A program made the translations under genes and the position numbers. Positions 36,186 through 44,741 of a stretch of 64,000 bases of DNA are shown piece by piece. This DNA is from Clostridiales bacterium. GTDB lineage: Bacteria; Bacillota; Clostridia; Lachnospirales; Lachnospiraceae. Location of the stretch: the NCBI GenBank assembly GCA_018365455.1, contig JAGZJZ010000026.1:28827-92826 (forward strand). Reading direction: 5' to 3'. The first letter of the stretch is position 1. Each line of letters starts with the position of its first letter. A model generated the notes under the pieces. The model worked only from the letters and a program-made list of their open reading frames with translations, was not told the DNA's origin and did no database searches.

Positions 36186-36620
36186 TTATTTTAACCACAG
36201 CCCATTCAATTTCATGTCTTTCGTAAAACTGATGGTATACTGGATTGTTCCATCTTCATATTCTGCTGCCATTACCACTACTCCGCAGTCTTCACCTGTC
36301 TTTTCATACTTCTGCCCGATAACAGCCTGCTTTCCATAAGATTGAAAGGCACCTTTGCTTTTCGCATATCCCACAACCTCATTTTCAAACTTTTCCTGTG
36401 AAATAAGTTCCTTCATTTCATCCCCTGCAAACTCCAGAAATGCATCATAATCATTCTCATTTATCTGGTCCACGATCTGCTGAGAAGCTTTTTTTAATTC
36501 ATTCTCATCAAATCCGTCTGCCAGCTGCGTACTATTAGCCATGCATCCAGTGCAAAACACAAGCATCCATATAGCACCTGTTAAAAAAAACACCTTTGCA
36601 TTTTTGACCCTGCCTGCCAT
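36186..36620 (-). CDS. DUF3887-like lipoprotein
   Basis: 144 aa. Hydrophobic signal and lipobox FCTGC, then a small alpha+beta domain (ASQQIVDQINENDYDAFLEF, TIQYTISFTKDMKLNGLWLK) resembling DUF3887. Start at 36620 after GGGAGG. Function unknown. It converges on the importer operon and is not part of it. Confidence 0.68.
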   Translation of the reverse strand: MAGRVKNAKVFFLTGAIWMLVFCTGCMANSTQLADGFDENELKKASQQIVDQINENDYDAFLEFAGDEMKELISQEKFENEVVGYAKSKGAFQSYGKQAVIGQKYEKTGEDCGVVVMAAEYEDGTIQYTISFTKDMKLNGLWLK

Positions 36621-36661
36621 TTTGCCTCCCCCGGTTATCTTCCTCACCCATTTCTAATCAA

Positions 36662-36877
36662 TAATACCCTTTGAATAAATTCAAATATATAAATTAATTA
36701 TACCTCTTTCATGAATTCAAATACATAAATCAATTATTCCTCTTTCATGAATTCAATGGCATAAATCAATTATTCCTCTTTCATGAATTCAATAGCATAA
36801 ATCAATTATTCCTCTTTCATGAATTCAAATACATAAATCAATTATACCTCTTTTATAAATTCTGATACATATAGCAG
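36662..36877. repeat. 36-bp tandem repeat made of the ROK gene's 3' end with its stop codon
   Basis: Six head-to-tail units of exactly 36 bp: the last 12 codons of the ROK gene (36842-36877) and five copies downstream at 36806, 36770, 36734, 36698 and 36662 (the last is degraded). Copies 1-4 end in an in-frame TAA, so each encodes a variant of LIYVFEFMKEE-stop. No spacers. Confidence 0.88.
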
Positions 36878-37960
36878 GGCACCGCCAACCGCAGATGACC
36901 ACCAGGAAAAGCTGCTAGCTTCTACATAACCGCCATCATTTTCAAATGTATTCCGTCCCGCTACCTGCGTCTGGATATCTTTGATATATTTTTTAATATA
37001 TCCGCCGACATAACCGCCCAATACTACCTTGCAGTCAAAAAATGTTCTCAGATTATTAATGTGCACAGAAAGATAATACACATACTCATCCCAGATTTTT
37101 CTGCATTGTTCATCCCCGGCATCCAGAAGCTTAAAAAATCTTTCCAGGCTTCCATCGGTATGATCCGATAAGATGGAGGAGGCAAGATATGCATCTGCAC
37201 ATCCTTCTTTCCCGCAATAACATTTCTTTCCGCCCGGCACCAGCGTTGTATGACCAAATTCACCGCTCCTCTGGTTGTCCCCATAATAAATTTTATCATC
37301 CAGCAGAACAGCGCCGCCAACGGTAGGTCCCAGGAACAGATACAAGATATTCTTTCCTTTTTCCCGGTACCACATTTCGGCAAATCCGCCTCCGTTTGAA
37401 TCATTGTAAAACGTATACGGGTATGGGATATACGCTTTTAATTCCTCATAAAAATCAGGTGGAAGGGAAAACAAATAAACCTGCGGAATACTTTTTCGAT
37501 CCCCGCCGATAATCGCCGGAAGTGTCACCCCCACTCCCAATACTGTTTTCGGATCAATCTTGTTTTTCTCCACGATCTGCTCTAAAAGCAATCGTATTTC
37601 TTCATAATATGCCTTATCCGCCTCAAAACTTCGTCTGACCCGGATACAGTCCACCATTGTCCCCGTCAGATCCACAATTGCCAGGGAGATATGGTTTTTC
37701 GTTATATCAAGCCCTATACCTACTTTAGCCCGCCCGTTACAGGAGAGGCATTTCGCCTTTCTTCCGCCCGTGGATTCAAAGGTTCCTGTTTCTTCAATTA
37801 AATCCATTTCCATTAATTCTGACAGGTTTTGACTTACGGTTGGAAGGCTTAAGCGCAGTTTATAGGCAACATCCTGCTTTGATATCTTCTTGTCATTGAG
37901 AATCAGCCGATAGATGTTGTTACGGTTGATCTTTTTTAATTCCATGCTGGTACTTTTCAT
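36842..37960 (-). CDS. ROK-family transcriptional regulator (NagC/XylR-like)
   Basis: 372 aa. N-terminal MarR-like helix-turn-helix (KISKQDVAYKLRLSLPTVSQ), then a ROK kinase-fold sensor domain with GIGLDITKNHISLAIVDLTG and the zinc motif CYCGKEGCAD. ATG at 37960 is chosen because a TATAAT promoter overlaps the upstream in-frame ATGs. It lies beside the rbs-like operon on the same strand and probably represses it until a sugar binds. Its last codons seeded a tandem repeat. Confidence 0.9.
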   Translation of the reverse strand: MKSTSMELKKINRNNIYRLILNDKKISKQDVAYKLRLSLPTVSQNLSELMEMDLIEETGTFESTGGRKAKCLSCNGRAKVGIGLDITKNHISLAIVDLTGTMVDCIRVRRSFEADKAYYEEIRLLLEQIVEKNKIDPKTVLGVGVTLPAIIGGDRKSIPQVYLFSLPPDFYEELKAYIPYPYTFYNDSNGGGFAEMWYREKGKNILYLFLGPTVGGAVLLDDKIYYGDNQRSGEFGHTTLVPGGKKCYCGKEGCADAYLASSILSDHTDGSLERFFKLLDAGDEQCRKIWDEYVYYLSVHINNLRTFFDCKVVLGGYVGGYIKKYIKDIQTQVAGRNTFENDGGYVEASSFSWWSSAVGGALLYVSEFIKEV

Positions 37961-38018
37961 GCTCACTATCCCTATTTTCCCCTTTTTAGCCACAGGGGTT
38001 TCTAAAATTATTTGTTCC

Positions 38019-38047
38019 ATTATACCAAATTCTACCATATTCGTAAA
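38019..38047 (-). promoter_or_regulatory. Promoter of the ROK regulator
   Basis: TTTACG (38047-38042), 17-nt spacer, TATAAT (38024-38019). Confidence 0.65.
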
Positions 38048-38085
38048 GTCACATCTTTTCTGTATATATTTTGTTTGCTAAAATC

Positions 38086-38121
38086 GAAAAAGCAGAACAC
38101 AGAGAATGTCCCGCTTTTTCA
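38086..38121 (-). terminator. Terminator of the rbs-like operon
   Basis: Minus strand GAAAAAGCGGGAC and GTTCTGCTTTTTC pair imperfectly, with a T-rich 3' arm. It lies between rbsD and the ROK promoter. Confidence 0.65.
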
Positions 38122-38143
38122 TTTCATTGCTAAGGAAAGCAAG

Positions 38144-38575
38144 TTACTCCAGGTCAATAATGAATGCTTTTTTATATTCTTCTACTCCTGATGCTGCCTG
38201 CATAATTACATTGGAATAAGGAGACAGTTCACCGCTTCTTAAAATAAATCTGCATTTCTTTGCCATTCTCACAAGCAGGTTCTGGGGCATACATTCTACC
38301 GGTTGGTTCACAAACACATTTTTAATATACCCATAGCCGTCCCGATTATATTTCTCCATTTCCTCGGCTATGCAAACCTTTTCAACAACAACCTCATCCA
38401 ACACGGCTTTCAAACACTGTTTCAATGTCGGAATCTCAAATGCAAGTGCCAGATCCACCCTTTCCATTCCTTCCGGAATAGGAAAGCCTGCGTCGCATAT
38501 CATAAAATAATCCGTATGCCCCAATCCTGCTATTTGTTCACTGAGTTTCTGATTGATAACCCCGCCTCTTTTCAT
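38144..38575 (-). CDS. rbsD: D-ribose pyranase
   Basis: 143 aa. GGVINQKLSEQIAGLGHTDY carries the catalytic His, with DAGFPIP and the C-terminal ELSPYSNVIMQAASGV also typical. Converts beta-pyranose to furanose form. Last gene of the dehydrogenase/transporter operon; homologues also act on other pyranoses, so ribose is not certain. Confidence 0.92.
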   Translation of the reverse strand: MKRGGVINQKLSEQIAGLGHTDYFMICDAGFPIPEGMERVDLALAFEIPTLKQCLKAVLDEVVVEKVCIAEEMEKYNRDGYGYIKNVFVNQPVECMPQNLLVRMAKKCRFILRSGELSPYSNVIMQAASGVEEYKKAFIIDLE

Positions 38576-38595
38576 ACAAATCCCCTCTTCTTTTC

Positions 38596-39687
38596 CTATT
38601 TATAATCTGCTATGTTGTCTTTTGTAACAAGAACATACGGAATCGATACATCTTTGGGTTCCCCTCCCTTAACAATGTCCAGAATCTCATCAATACCCGC
38701 TTCTGCCTGTCCCTTAGCATCCTGGAATACGGTTGCTGACAGTGTTCCTGTTTCAATTGCTGCTTTTGCATCATCAATCGCATCAATTCCTGTTACAATT
38801 ATTTTATCACCCATATCATTATCCAGAACTGCCTGGAGCGCTCCCATTGCCATCTCATCATTTTGTGCCACGATTGCCTGAATCTCATCGGCTCCCTGCA
38901 AGAGGTTCTCCGTTGTGGACAGAGCTTCTTCTCTGGACCAGTTGCAAGTTGGCTCACTTAAAACTTTAATATCCGGATATTTTTTTAATATATTTTCATA
39001 ACCTTCTCTTCTCAGTACTTCTGCGGAGATACCATTTGGTCCGTGTAAAATCACAATATTTCCTTTTCCATTCAGCTGATCTGCTACATACTGCATTTCC
39101 AGTTCCCCTGCAACGACATCATCAGAACCCACATGTGCCAGGACCTCATCGGAATTTACCTGGGCATTTACGGTAATCAGCGGAACCTTAGCATCATTTG
39201 CAGCTTCTACGGCGGGCACCAGCGCATCCCCGTCCATAGGGCAGATTAAAATTCCATCCACATTCTGTGCAATCAGGTTATCGATCTGCCCCACCTGGGT
39301 GGCAGAGTCCATATTTCCGTCTAAGACGCTGAAATCCACAGAGTCGGCATATTTTTCACTAACATAATCCTGCATGGCTTCCGCAAGCAGTACCTGAAAC
39401 TGAGCGGTCTGGCTGTAGGAAGAAAATACGATTTTGTACTTCTCACCGGAAGCTTTTCCTGCTGCTTCTGTAACGTCCTCATCCAACGCATCTGCTGCGT
39501 CTGCATCCGCTTCTGATTTTGATTCTGTTTTTGCTGTTTCCGGCTTTGCTGCTTCTGCTGTACCTGCCTCAGTTTTAGCAGATGATCCCCCTTCCGTTGT
39601 TCCTTTGGAATCAGATGTCCCACAGGCTGCAAGTGAAATTGTTGCAAGTACCCAAACCATCGTTAATGCTGCCACTTTTTTCTTCAT
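38596..39687 (-). CDS. Sugar-binding lipoprotein (RbsB-like, CUT2)
   Basis: 363 aa. Lipobox SLAACG, an Ala/Glu/Thr-rich linker (about 25-80), then a type-1 periplasmic-binding domain with QIDNLIAQNVDGILICPMD and VAQNDEMAMGALQAV. Binds a pentose or polyol for import. Followed by rbsD. Confidence 0.92.
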   Translation of the reverse strand: MKKKVAALTMVWVLATISLAACGTSDSKGTTEGGSSAKTEAGTAEAAKPETAKTESKSEADADAADALDEDVTEAAGKASGEKYKIVFSSYSQTAQFQVLLAEAMQDYVSEKYADSVDFSVLDGNMDSATQVGQIDNLIAQNVDGILICPMDGDALVPAVEAANDAKVPLITVNAQVNSDEVLAHVGSDDVVAGELEMQYVADQLNGKGNIVILHGPNGISAEVLRREGYENILKKYPDIKVLSEPTCNWSREEALSTTENLLQGADEIQAIVAQNDEMAMGALQAVLDNDMGDKIIVTGIDAIDDAKAAIETGTLSATVFQDAKGQAEAGIDEILDIVKGGEPKDVSIPYVLVTKDNIADYK

Positions 39688-39702
39688 ACCTTGATCTCCT
39701 TT

Positions 39703-40677
39703 TTATTTGTTCTTATTTTTTGTTATGCGGTCTAAAAGTACAGCCAGTACAATAATAGACCCCTTAACGATCTTCTGATAATAGGAAGAAATATTCAGAA
39801 GATCCATACCGTTATTGATTACCCCTACAATCAATACACCCAGGATTGTCCCTGATACCTTTCCTATACCTCCATTTAAACTGGTACCTCCAATTACAAC
39901 CGCTGCTATGGCATCCAGTTCATAGCCTTCACCTGAATTTGGCTGGCCTGCATTGATACGGGATGCCAGTACAGTTCCCGCCAGGCCTGCACAGATGCCA
40001 GAAATCATATAAACAAATAATTTTATCCTGGCTACGCTTAATCCGGAAGCTTTTGCAGCTTCTTCATTGCCTCCGATTGCATATAAATACCGTCCAAACT
40101 TCGTCCAGGATAGTATCAGATACCCAATCAAAAAGACGGCTGCTAATATGTATATCAAAATAGGAAGCCCCAGGATTGATCCACCGCCTATGTAACGAAA
40201 CTGCTCACTCAGATTACTAATTGGACGTCCTTTGCTCAAAACAAGCGCAACTCCGGAAGCCACCGACAGCATACCAAGTGTCGCAATAAATGCCGGCAGA
40301 TGTAAAAATGCAACCAGTGTTCCATTGACCACGCCGCAAGCCGCACCTGCCAAAACTCCGAGAATAATCGGAATAATCACCGGATATTCTCCCGGATGTG
40401 CAAATGTTGTTGCTACAATACCGGATAATGCCACGATGGAACCAACCGATAAATCAATACCTCCTGTCAGCAGTACACACATCATTCCCACGGAAATGAT
40501 ACCGTTAATCGATACCTGCTTTAACACATTTATCAGATTTCTGGATGTAAAAAAGGTATTGGTAATCACTGTTAAAAGTACAAACAATATTAAAAAAACT
40601 AACAGAATACCATATTTATTAAATAGATCTTTTCCATTTAGCCGTTTTGTCATTTGATTAGCGGTTTTCTCTGTCAT
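39703..40677 (-). CDS. Sugar ABC transporter permease (RbsC-like)
   Basis: 324 aa, about 8-10 membrane spans. NVLKQVSINGIISVGMMCVL and GGIDLSVGSIVALSG are the conserved CUT2 permease blocks. Overlaps the ATPase gene by four bases (ATGA). Confidence 0.94.
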   Translation of the reverse strand: MTEKTANQMTKRLNGKDLFNKYGILLVFLILFVLLTVITNTFFTSRNLINVLKQVSINGIISVGMMCVLLTGGIDLSVGSIVALSGIVATTFAHPGEYPVIIPIILGVLAGAACGVVNGTLVAFLHLPAFIATLGMLSVASGVALVLSKGRPISNLSEQFRYIGGGSILGLPILIYILAAVFLIGYLILSWTKFGRYLYAIGGNEEAAKASGLSVARIKLFVYMISGICAGLAGTVLASRINAGQPNSGEGYELDAIAAVVIGGTSLNGGIGKVSGTILGVLIVGVINNGMDLLNISSYYQKIVKGSIIVLAVLLDRITKNKNK

Positions 40678-42179
40678 TTCTCTCCCTCCTTATGTGGTGT
40701 TGCATACTGCATAACCAATTCCTGACTGAATTCTTCTCTCTTCAGTTCTCCGGTAATCCGTCCTTCACTAAATACCAGTATCCGGTCACTGATTCCCAGC
40801 ACCTCCGGCATCTCAGATGAAATCATAATAACTGCAATTCCTTTCGCCGCCAGCTGGTTAATCAGTTCATAAATTTCCGTTTTTGCTCCAATATCAATTC
40901 CTCTCGTTGGTTCATCCAATATCAACACTTTCGGATTCGTCAGCAGCCATTTTACAAACACTATCTTCTGCTGGTTTCCTCCTGACAAATTCAGAGCGAG
41001 TGCCTCTCTGGAAGGCGTTTTGATTGACAGCAGTTTAATCTGCTCATCGGCTACTTTATTAAGCTTACTAGTATTCAAAAACAGTTTTTTATTCAGTCTT
41101 TTCAAATTTGAAATTACAATATTGTCTTTTACACTTCCAATCAGATTCAGACCTCTTAACTTTCGATCCTCCGGCACATAAGCAATTCCTTCTTTTACCG
41201 CCTGGTCAGGATTGACGATCCGGATCTTTTTCCCTTCCAGGTATAAGTTACCCTGCTTTTTCTTACGGAGTCCGAATACCATTTCCGCAGTTTCTGTTCT
41301 TCCTGCCCCCATCAGACCTGCAAATCCCAAGACCTCGCCTGCTTTTACCTCAAAGGAAATATCCCGGATCAGCCTGCCGTCATCCAGCCCCTCTACCTTG
41401 AATACCGTTTCTCCAATCTTCGCCGCTTTTTTCGGATAATAATCACCAAGTTCACGTCCAACCATTCCCTGAATCAGAAGTCCATCATCTAATTCCGAAG
41501 CCGGTTTAGATAACACCCACTGTCCATCCCTCAGAATGGTTATCATATCGGCGATTTGAAATATTTCGTCCATTTTATGTGATATGTAAACGATTGCAAC
41601 ACCTTTTTCTGTCAGAGAACGTATAATCCGAAACAGTTGTTCCACCTCTTTTTCCGATATTGCAGAAGTCGGTTCATCCATGATAATCACATCAGAATGA
41701 TAAGAAACTGCTTTTGCTATTTCGATCATCTGCTGTCCCGCCACAGTCAATTCGCCTAAAATCATCTTAGGTGGCACAGACATCCCAAGCTCTTCTAAGA
41801 GTTCCTTCGCTTTCCGGTTCATCAGAGACTTATTAATCAGGCATTTTGCCCTGCTGCTTTCTCTGCCTAAAAAGATGTTTTCTGCAATCGTCATTTCCGG
41901 AACCAGGTTCAGCTCCTGATAAATCATAGTAATTCCATGATCTATGGCATCTTTTGTGGAATGAAAGTTCACTTCTTTACCTTTTACAGATATGGAGCCT
42001 TTATCATTGGTATAAGCACCGCACAAAATTTTCATCAGAGTTGATTTCCCTGCACCATTTTCCCCCATCAGTGCATGAACCTCACCCTTCTTTAATGTCA
42101 GTTTCACATTATCAAGTGCTTTTACCCCGGGAAACTCTTTTGTAATATTCTTCATTTCCAGAATTATCTCATTTGCCAT
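40674..42179 (-). CDS. Sugar ABC transporter ATPase with two nucleotide-binding domains (RbsA-like)
   Basis: 501 aa. First domain: Walker A GENGAGKST, Walker B IIMDEPT; second domain: signature LSGGNQQK, Walker B LILDEPTRG. The second Walker A is degenerate (GLMGAGRTE), as usual in RbsA. Confidence 0.94.
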   Translation of the reverse strand: MANEIILEMKNITKEFPGVKALDNVKLTLKKGEVHALMGENGAGKSTLMKILCGAYTNDKGSISVKGKEVNFHSTKDAIDHGITMIYQELNLVPEMTIAENIFLGRESSRAKCLINKSLMNRKAKELLEELGMSVPPKMILGELTVAGQQMIEIAKAVSYHSDVIIMDEPTSAISEKEVEQLFRIIRSLTEKGVAIVYISHKMDEIFQIADMITILRDGQWVLSKPASELDDGLLIQGMVGRELGDYYPKKAAKIGETVFKVEGLDDGRLIRDISFEVKAGEVLGFAGLMGAGRTETAEMVFGLRKKKQGNLYLEGKKIRIVNPDQAVKEGIAYVPEDRKLRGLNLIGSVKDNIVISNLKRLNKKLFLNTSKLNKVADEQIKLLSIKTPSREALALNLSGGNQQKIVFVKWLLTNPKVLILDEPTRGIDIGAKTEIYELINQLAAKGIAVIMISSEMPEVLGISDRILVFSEGRITGELKREEFSQELVMQYATPHKEGEK

Positions 42180-42227
42180 GAAGAAGTAATCCCTCCTCTT
42201 TTTTCATAATTCAGCTCAGAGCCTGCA

Positions 42228-43259
42228 TTATAATCCATTTGGATGGATAATAATTTTCATCTGCCCTCTGCCATTTAACATCTGATCCATTGCTTTATCA
42301 AAGTCATCCAGGGAATAATGATGGCTTGCCAGATCGTCCACTTTTACGATTCCCTCTTCCATAAATTTTACAGCCCTGTCAAAACAATGTGTCTGTGCAA
42401 AAGATCCGATCAGCTTTAACTCTTTTTCAAAGATCTGATAAGGTTTAATCCGTATGGTATCCTCATTGCCGGCAACCCCATAAACCACGATTTTTCCTTT
42501 AGCCTTAGGAAAATTCAGACATTGTTCCAGCACCGCCGGCACCCCGGTTGCATCAATGACCACGTCAAATCCCTTTGGGTACATTTGATGAAGCTGCTCT
42601 GTATGGACCCCATAGTCGTTTCTGTCCATCAGAACTGTTTTGGCATAACCATTTTTCTCAATCAGATCAAGTTTTGCCTTTGAGGATGCACAAACTACCA
42701 CATTTGCGGCCCCTCCCCGGTGTATCAGCTGTGTCAATAAAATTCCTGTGGGACCTGCACCAAATATCAAAACATCATCGCCGCACTGGACATCAATCAC
42801 ATCCATGCCATGAATGGCACAGGCAAGAGGTTCTGCGAAACAGGCTTCATCATAAGAAAGTTTGTCGCTGATTGGAAATACCTTATCATAATTCACCACC
42901 ACATACTCTGCAAAACCACCGGGTCCATTGCATCCCAAAGAGTAAAAGTTCTCACAAAAAAGCGGCATATTTCTTCTGCAATAATAACATTCGCCGCATA
43001 ATACGGTATTGTCTCCCGTTACCCTGTCACCCACTTGAAATCCCTGAACGGCACATCCTGTTTCCACAATTTCACCTGCAAATTCATGTCCCGGTGTCAG
43101 CGGAAACCTGGCGATAAATTCCCCTTCATGAATATGTGCATCTGTTCTGCATATCCCGCAGGATTTGACTTTAATCAATACCTGGTTTTCCTTTACTTCC
43201 GGATTTGGAATCTCTGTAACAGAAAATTTTCTTGGTTCACTATACACTACTGCTTTCAT
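42228..43259 (-). CDS. Zinc-dependent medium-chain dehydrogenase (polyol type) 1
   Basis: 343 aa. Catalytic-zinc residues in CGICRTDAHIHEG and GHEFAG, structural-zinc cysteines in CGECYYCRRNMPLFC, and a Rossmann motif GAGPTGI. ATG at 43259 follows GGAGG. Oxidises a sugar alcohol or secondary alcohol with NAD(P). Second gene of the operon. Confidence 0.9.
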   Translation of the reverse strand: MKAVVYSEPRKFSVTEIPNPEVKENQVLIKVKSCGICRTDAHIHEGEFIARFPLTPGHEFAGEIVETGCAVQGFQVGDRVTGDNTVLCGECYYCRRNMPLFCENFYSLGCNGPGGFAEYVVVNYDKVFPISDKLSYDEACFAEPLACAIHGMDVIDVQCGDDVLIFGAGPTGILLTQLIHRGGAANVVVCASSKAKLDLIEKNGYAKTVLMDRNDYGVHTEQLHQMYPKGFDVVIDATGVPAVLEQCLNFPKAKGKIVVYGVAGNEDTIRIKPYQIFEKELKLIGSFAQTHCFDRAVKFMEEGIVKVDDLASHHYSLDDFDKAMDQMLNGRGQMKIIIHPNGL

Positions 43260-43315
43260 TGGTTTTCCTCCCATTCTTTTTTACAATCTTCTATTTGCTG
43301 CCTGTTTGAAACAAG

Positions 43316-44350
43316 TCAAGAAACCTTAATTACCCCTTTTACAACATCCTGTGCATTTTCAATAACCGTATCAAATGCTAATTTCACATCACTAAAATCA
43401 AATTCATGCGTTGCAATCTTCCCAACATCAATTTTTCCATCTGCGATTGCGGCGATTGCCACCGGATAAAGATTACGGTAGCGGAACACAGACTTCACAC
43501 TCAGTTCTTTTGCCATTACTTTAGCAAAATCAAATGCTATGACATCCTGCGGCGCCATTCCTACTAACACGATTGTACCGCCTCTTTTTGTAAATTCAGG
43601 CGTCTGCTGAATCGTCTTCACAGCACCAGCCGTTTCCAGAACAACATCCGCACCTATTCCACCCAATAGCCTTTCCAGTTCTTTTTCTACATTCATCTCC
43701 TTTGCATTTACCGTATGATTTGCTCCCAATTTCTCAGCATAGTCCAAGCGTTTCTGCAGCATATCCACAACAATTACATTAGCCGCCCCCCTGGCTTTAC
43801 AGGCCAGCAGCGTCACCAGACCAATACATCCCCCGCCAAGTATCACTACGCTGTCTCCCAGCTTAACATTCCCCTGTGCTGCTGCATGTAATCCTACAGC
43901 CAGCGGCTCTACCAATGCACCTTCTTTCGTAGAAACATTCTCCGGGAGCTTAAAACACATATCAGAAGGATGTACTGCATACTCCGTCAATACGCCATGA
44001 TACGGCGGCGTTGCAAAGAACTTCACCTCCGGACACAGATTATATCTGCCAGTTTTGCAAAATTCACATTTCCCGCAGGTAATCCCAGGCTCCAGTGCCA
44101 CCCGTTCGCCTGTTTTCAAATCAGTAACTTTACTGCCTGTTTCCACTATGGTGCCTGCCGATTCATGCCCCAGAATAAATGGTCCGCCAACAATAAAATC
44201 TCCTATTCTTCCGTTTTCATAAAAATGAACATCTGAGCCACAGATTCCTACATATTCGATTTTAACCAAGACTTCATTCTCGCCTGGCACCGGTTTTTCA
44301 ATGTCCCGGTATATAATCTCGTATGTTCCATCCATATATGCTGCTTTCAT
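43316..44350 (-). CDS. Zinc-dependent medium-chain dehydrogenase 2 (xylitol/sorbitol dehydrogenase-like)
   Basis: 344 aa. CGICGSDVHFYENGRIG and GHESAGTIVETG are the strong signature of sorbitol/xylitol dehydrogenases; CGKCEFCKTGRYNLC binds structural zinc; GGGCIGLVTL is the nucleotide motif. First gene of the operon after a strong promoter. With the second dehydrogenase, importer and RbsD it suggests polyol-to-ketose conversion; no sugar kinase is present nearby. Confidence 0.92.
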   Translation of the reverse strand: MKAAYMDGTYEIIYRDIEKPVPGENEVLVKIEYVGICGSDVHFYENGRIGDFIVGGPFILGHESAGTIVETGSKVTDLKTGERVALEPGITCGKCEFCKTGRYNLCPEVKFFATPPYHGVLTEYAVHPSDMCFKLPENVSTKEGALVEPLAVGLHAAAQGNVKLGDSVVILGGGCIGLVTLLACKARGAANVIVVDMLQKRLDYAEKLGANHTVNAKEMNVEKELERLLGGIGADVVLETAGAVKTIQQTPEFTKRGGTIVLVGMAPQDVIAFDFAKVMAKELSVKSVFRYRNLYPVAIAAIADGKIDVGKIATHEFDFSDVKLAFDTVIENAQDVVKGVIKVS

Positions 44351-44526
44351 GCTGTTACCCCCTCATTTTATATTTTATTTTGGTGTGATTAGTGTTTTTT
44401 GGTTTCAGGTTATGAGTTTGTGGTTTAGTTTTTGGCTTGTGGTTTTTAGGTTATGTGGTTTCCGGTTTTGTGGTTCGTGTTTTGTTTCATTTGCGTCTTA
44501 GTTCTTAATTATCTTTTATAAATATA

Positions 44527-44579
44527 TTTTGCAAAAGTAATTTTAAGCACATTTTACAAAAGTTTCTTATATTTGTCAA
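44527..44579 (-). promoter_or_regulatory. Promoter and putative operators of the polyol operon
   Basis: Minus strand TTGACA (44579-44574), 17-nt spacer, TAAAAT (44556-44551). Two near-identical boxes, TTTTGCAAAAG (44527-44537) and TTTTACAAAAG (44552-44562), are 25 bp apart, one on the -10 and one just after the start site, a suitable position for a ROK repressor. The leader 44360-44500 is a G/T-rich low-complexity run on the plus strand (repeated TTGTGGTTT) with no gene. Confidence 0.6.
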
Positions 44580-44590
44580 GTAAAATATCC

Positions 44591-44640
44591 AAAAAATAAA
44601 AAAAGTTCGAACAGATTCTTTTTCACCTGTTCAAACCTTT
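44591..44640 (-). terminator. Terminator of the two-component operon
   Basis: GTTCGAACAG (44605-44614) pairs with CTGTTCAAAC (44627-44636), then a T-run on the minus strand. Confidence 0.8.
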
Positions 44641-44741
44641 TCTATTTTTTAATACATCTCAACTTTATTAGACAATCTTAACAATAAAACACATTTCGTC
44701 AACATATCTGCTATCGGAGGCATTATCTGCTTTCGAAGACA

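Noticed and set aside
36662..36877. CRISPR-like array of 36-bp repeats
   Set aside because: Units are directly adjacent with no spacers, and they derive from the 3' end of the ROK gene.
44360..44500. G/T-rich run as a gene or structured RNA
   Set aside because: Low-complexity TTGTGGTTT-like repeats with no stable pairing or open frame of interest.
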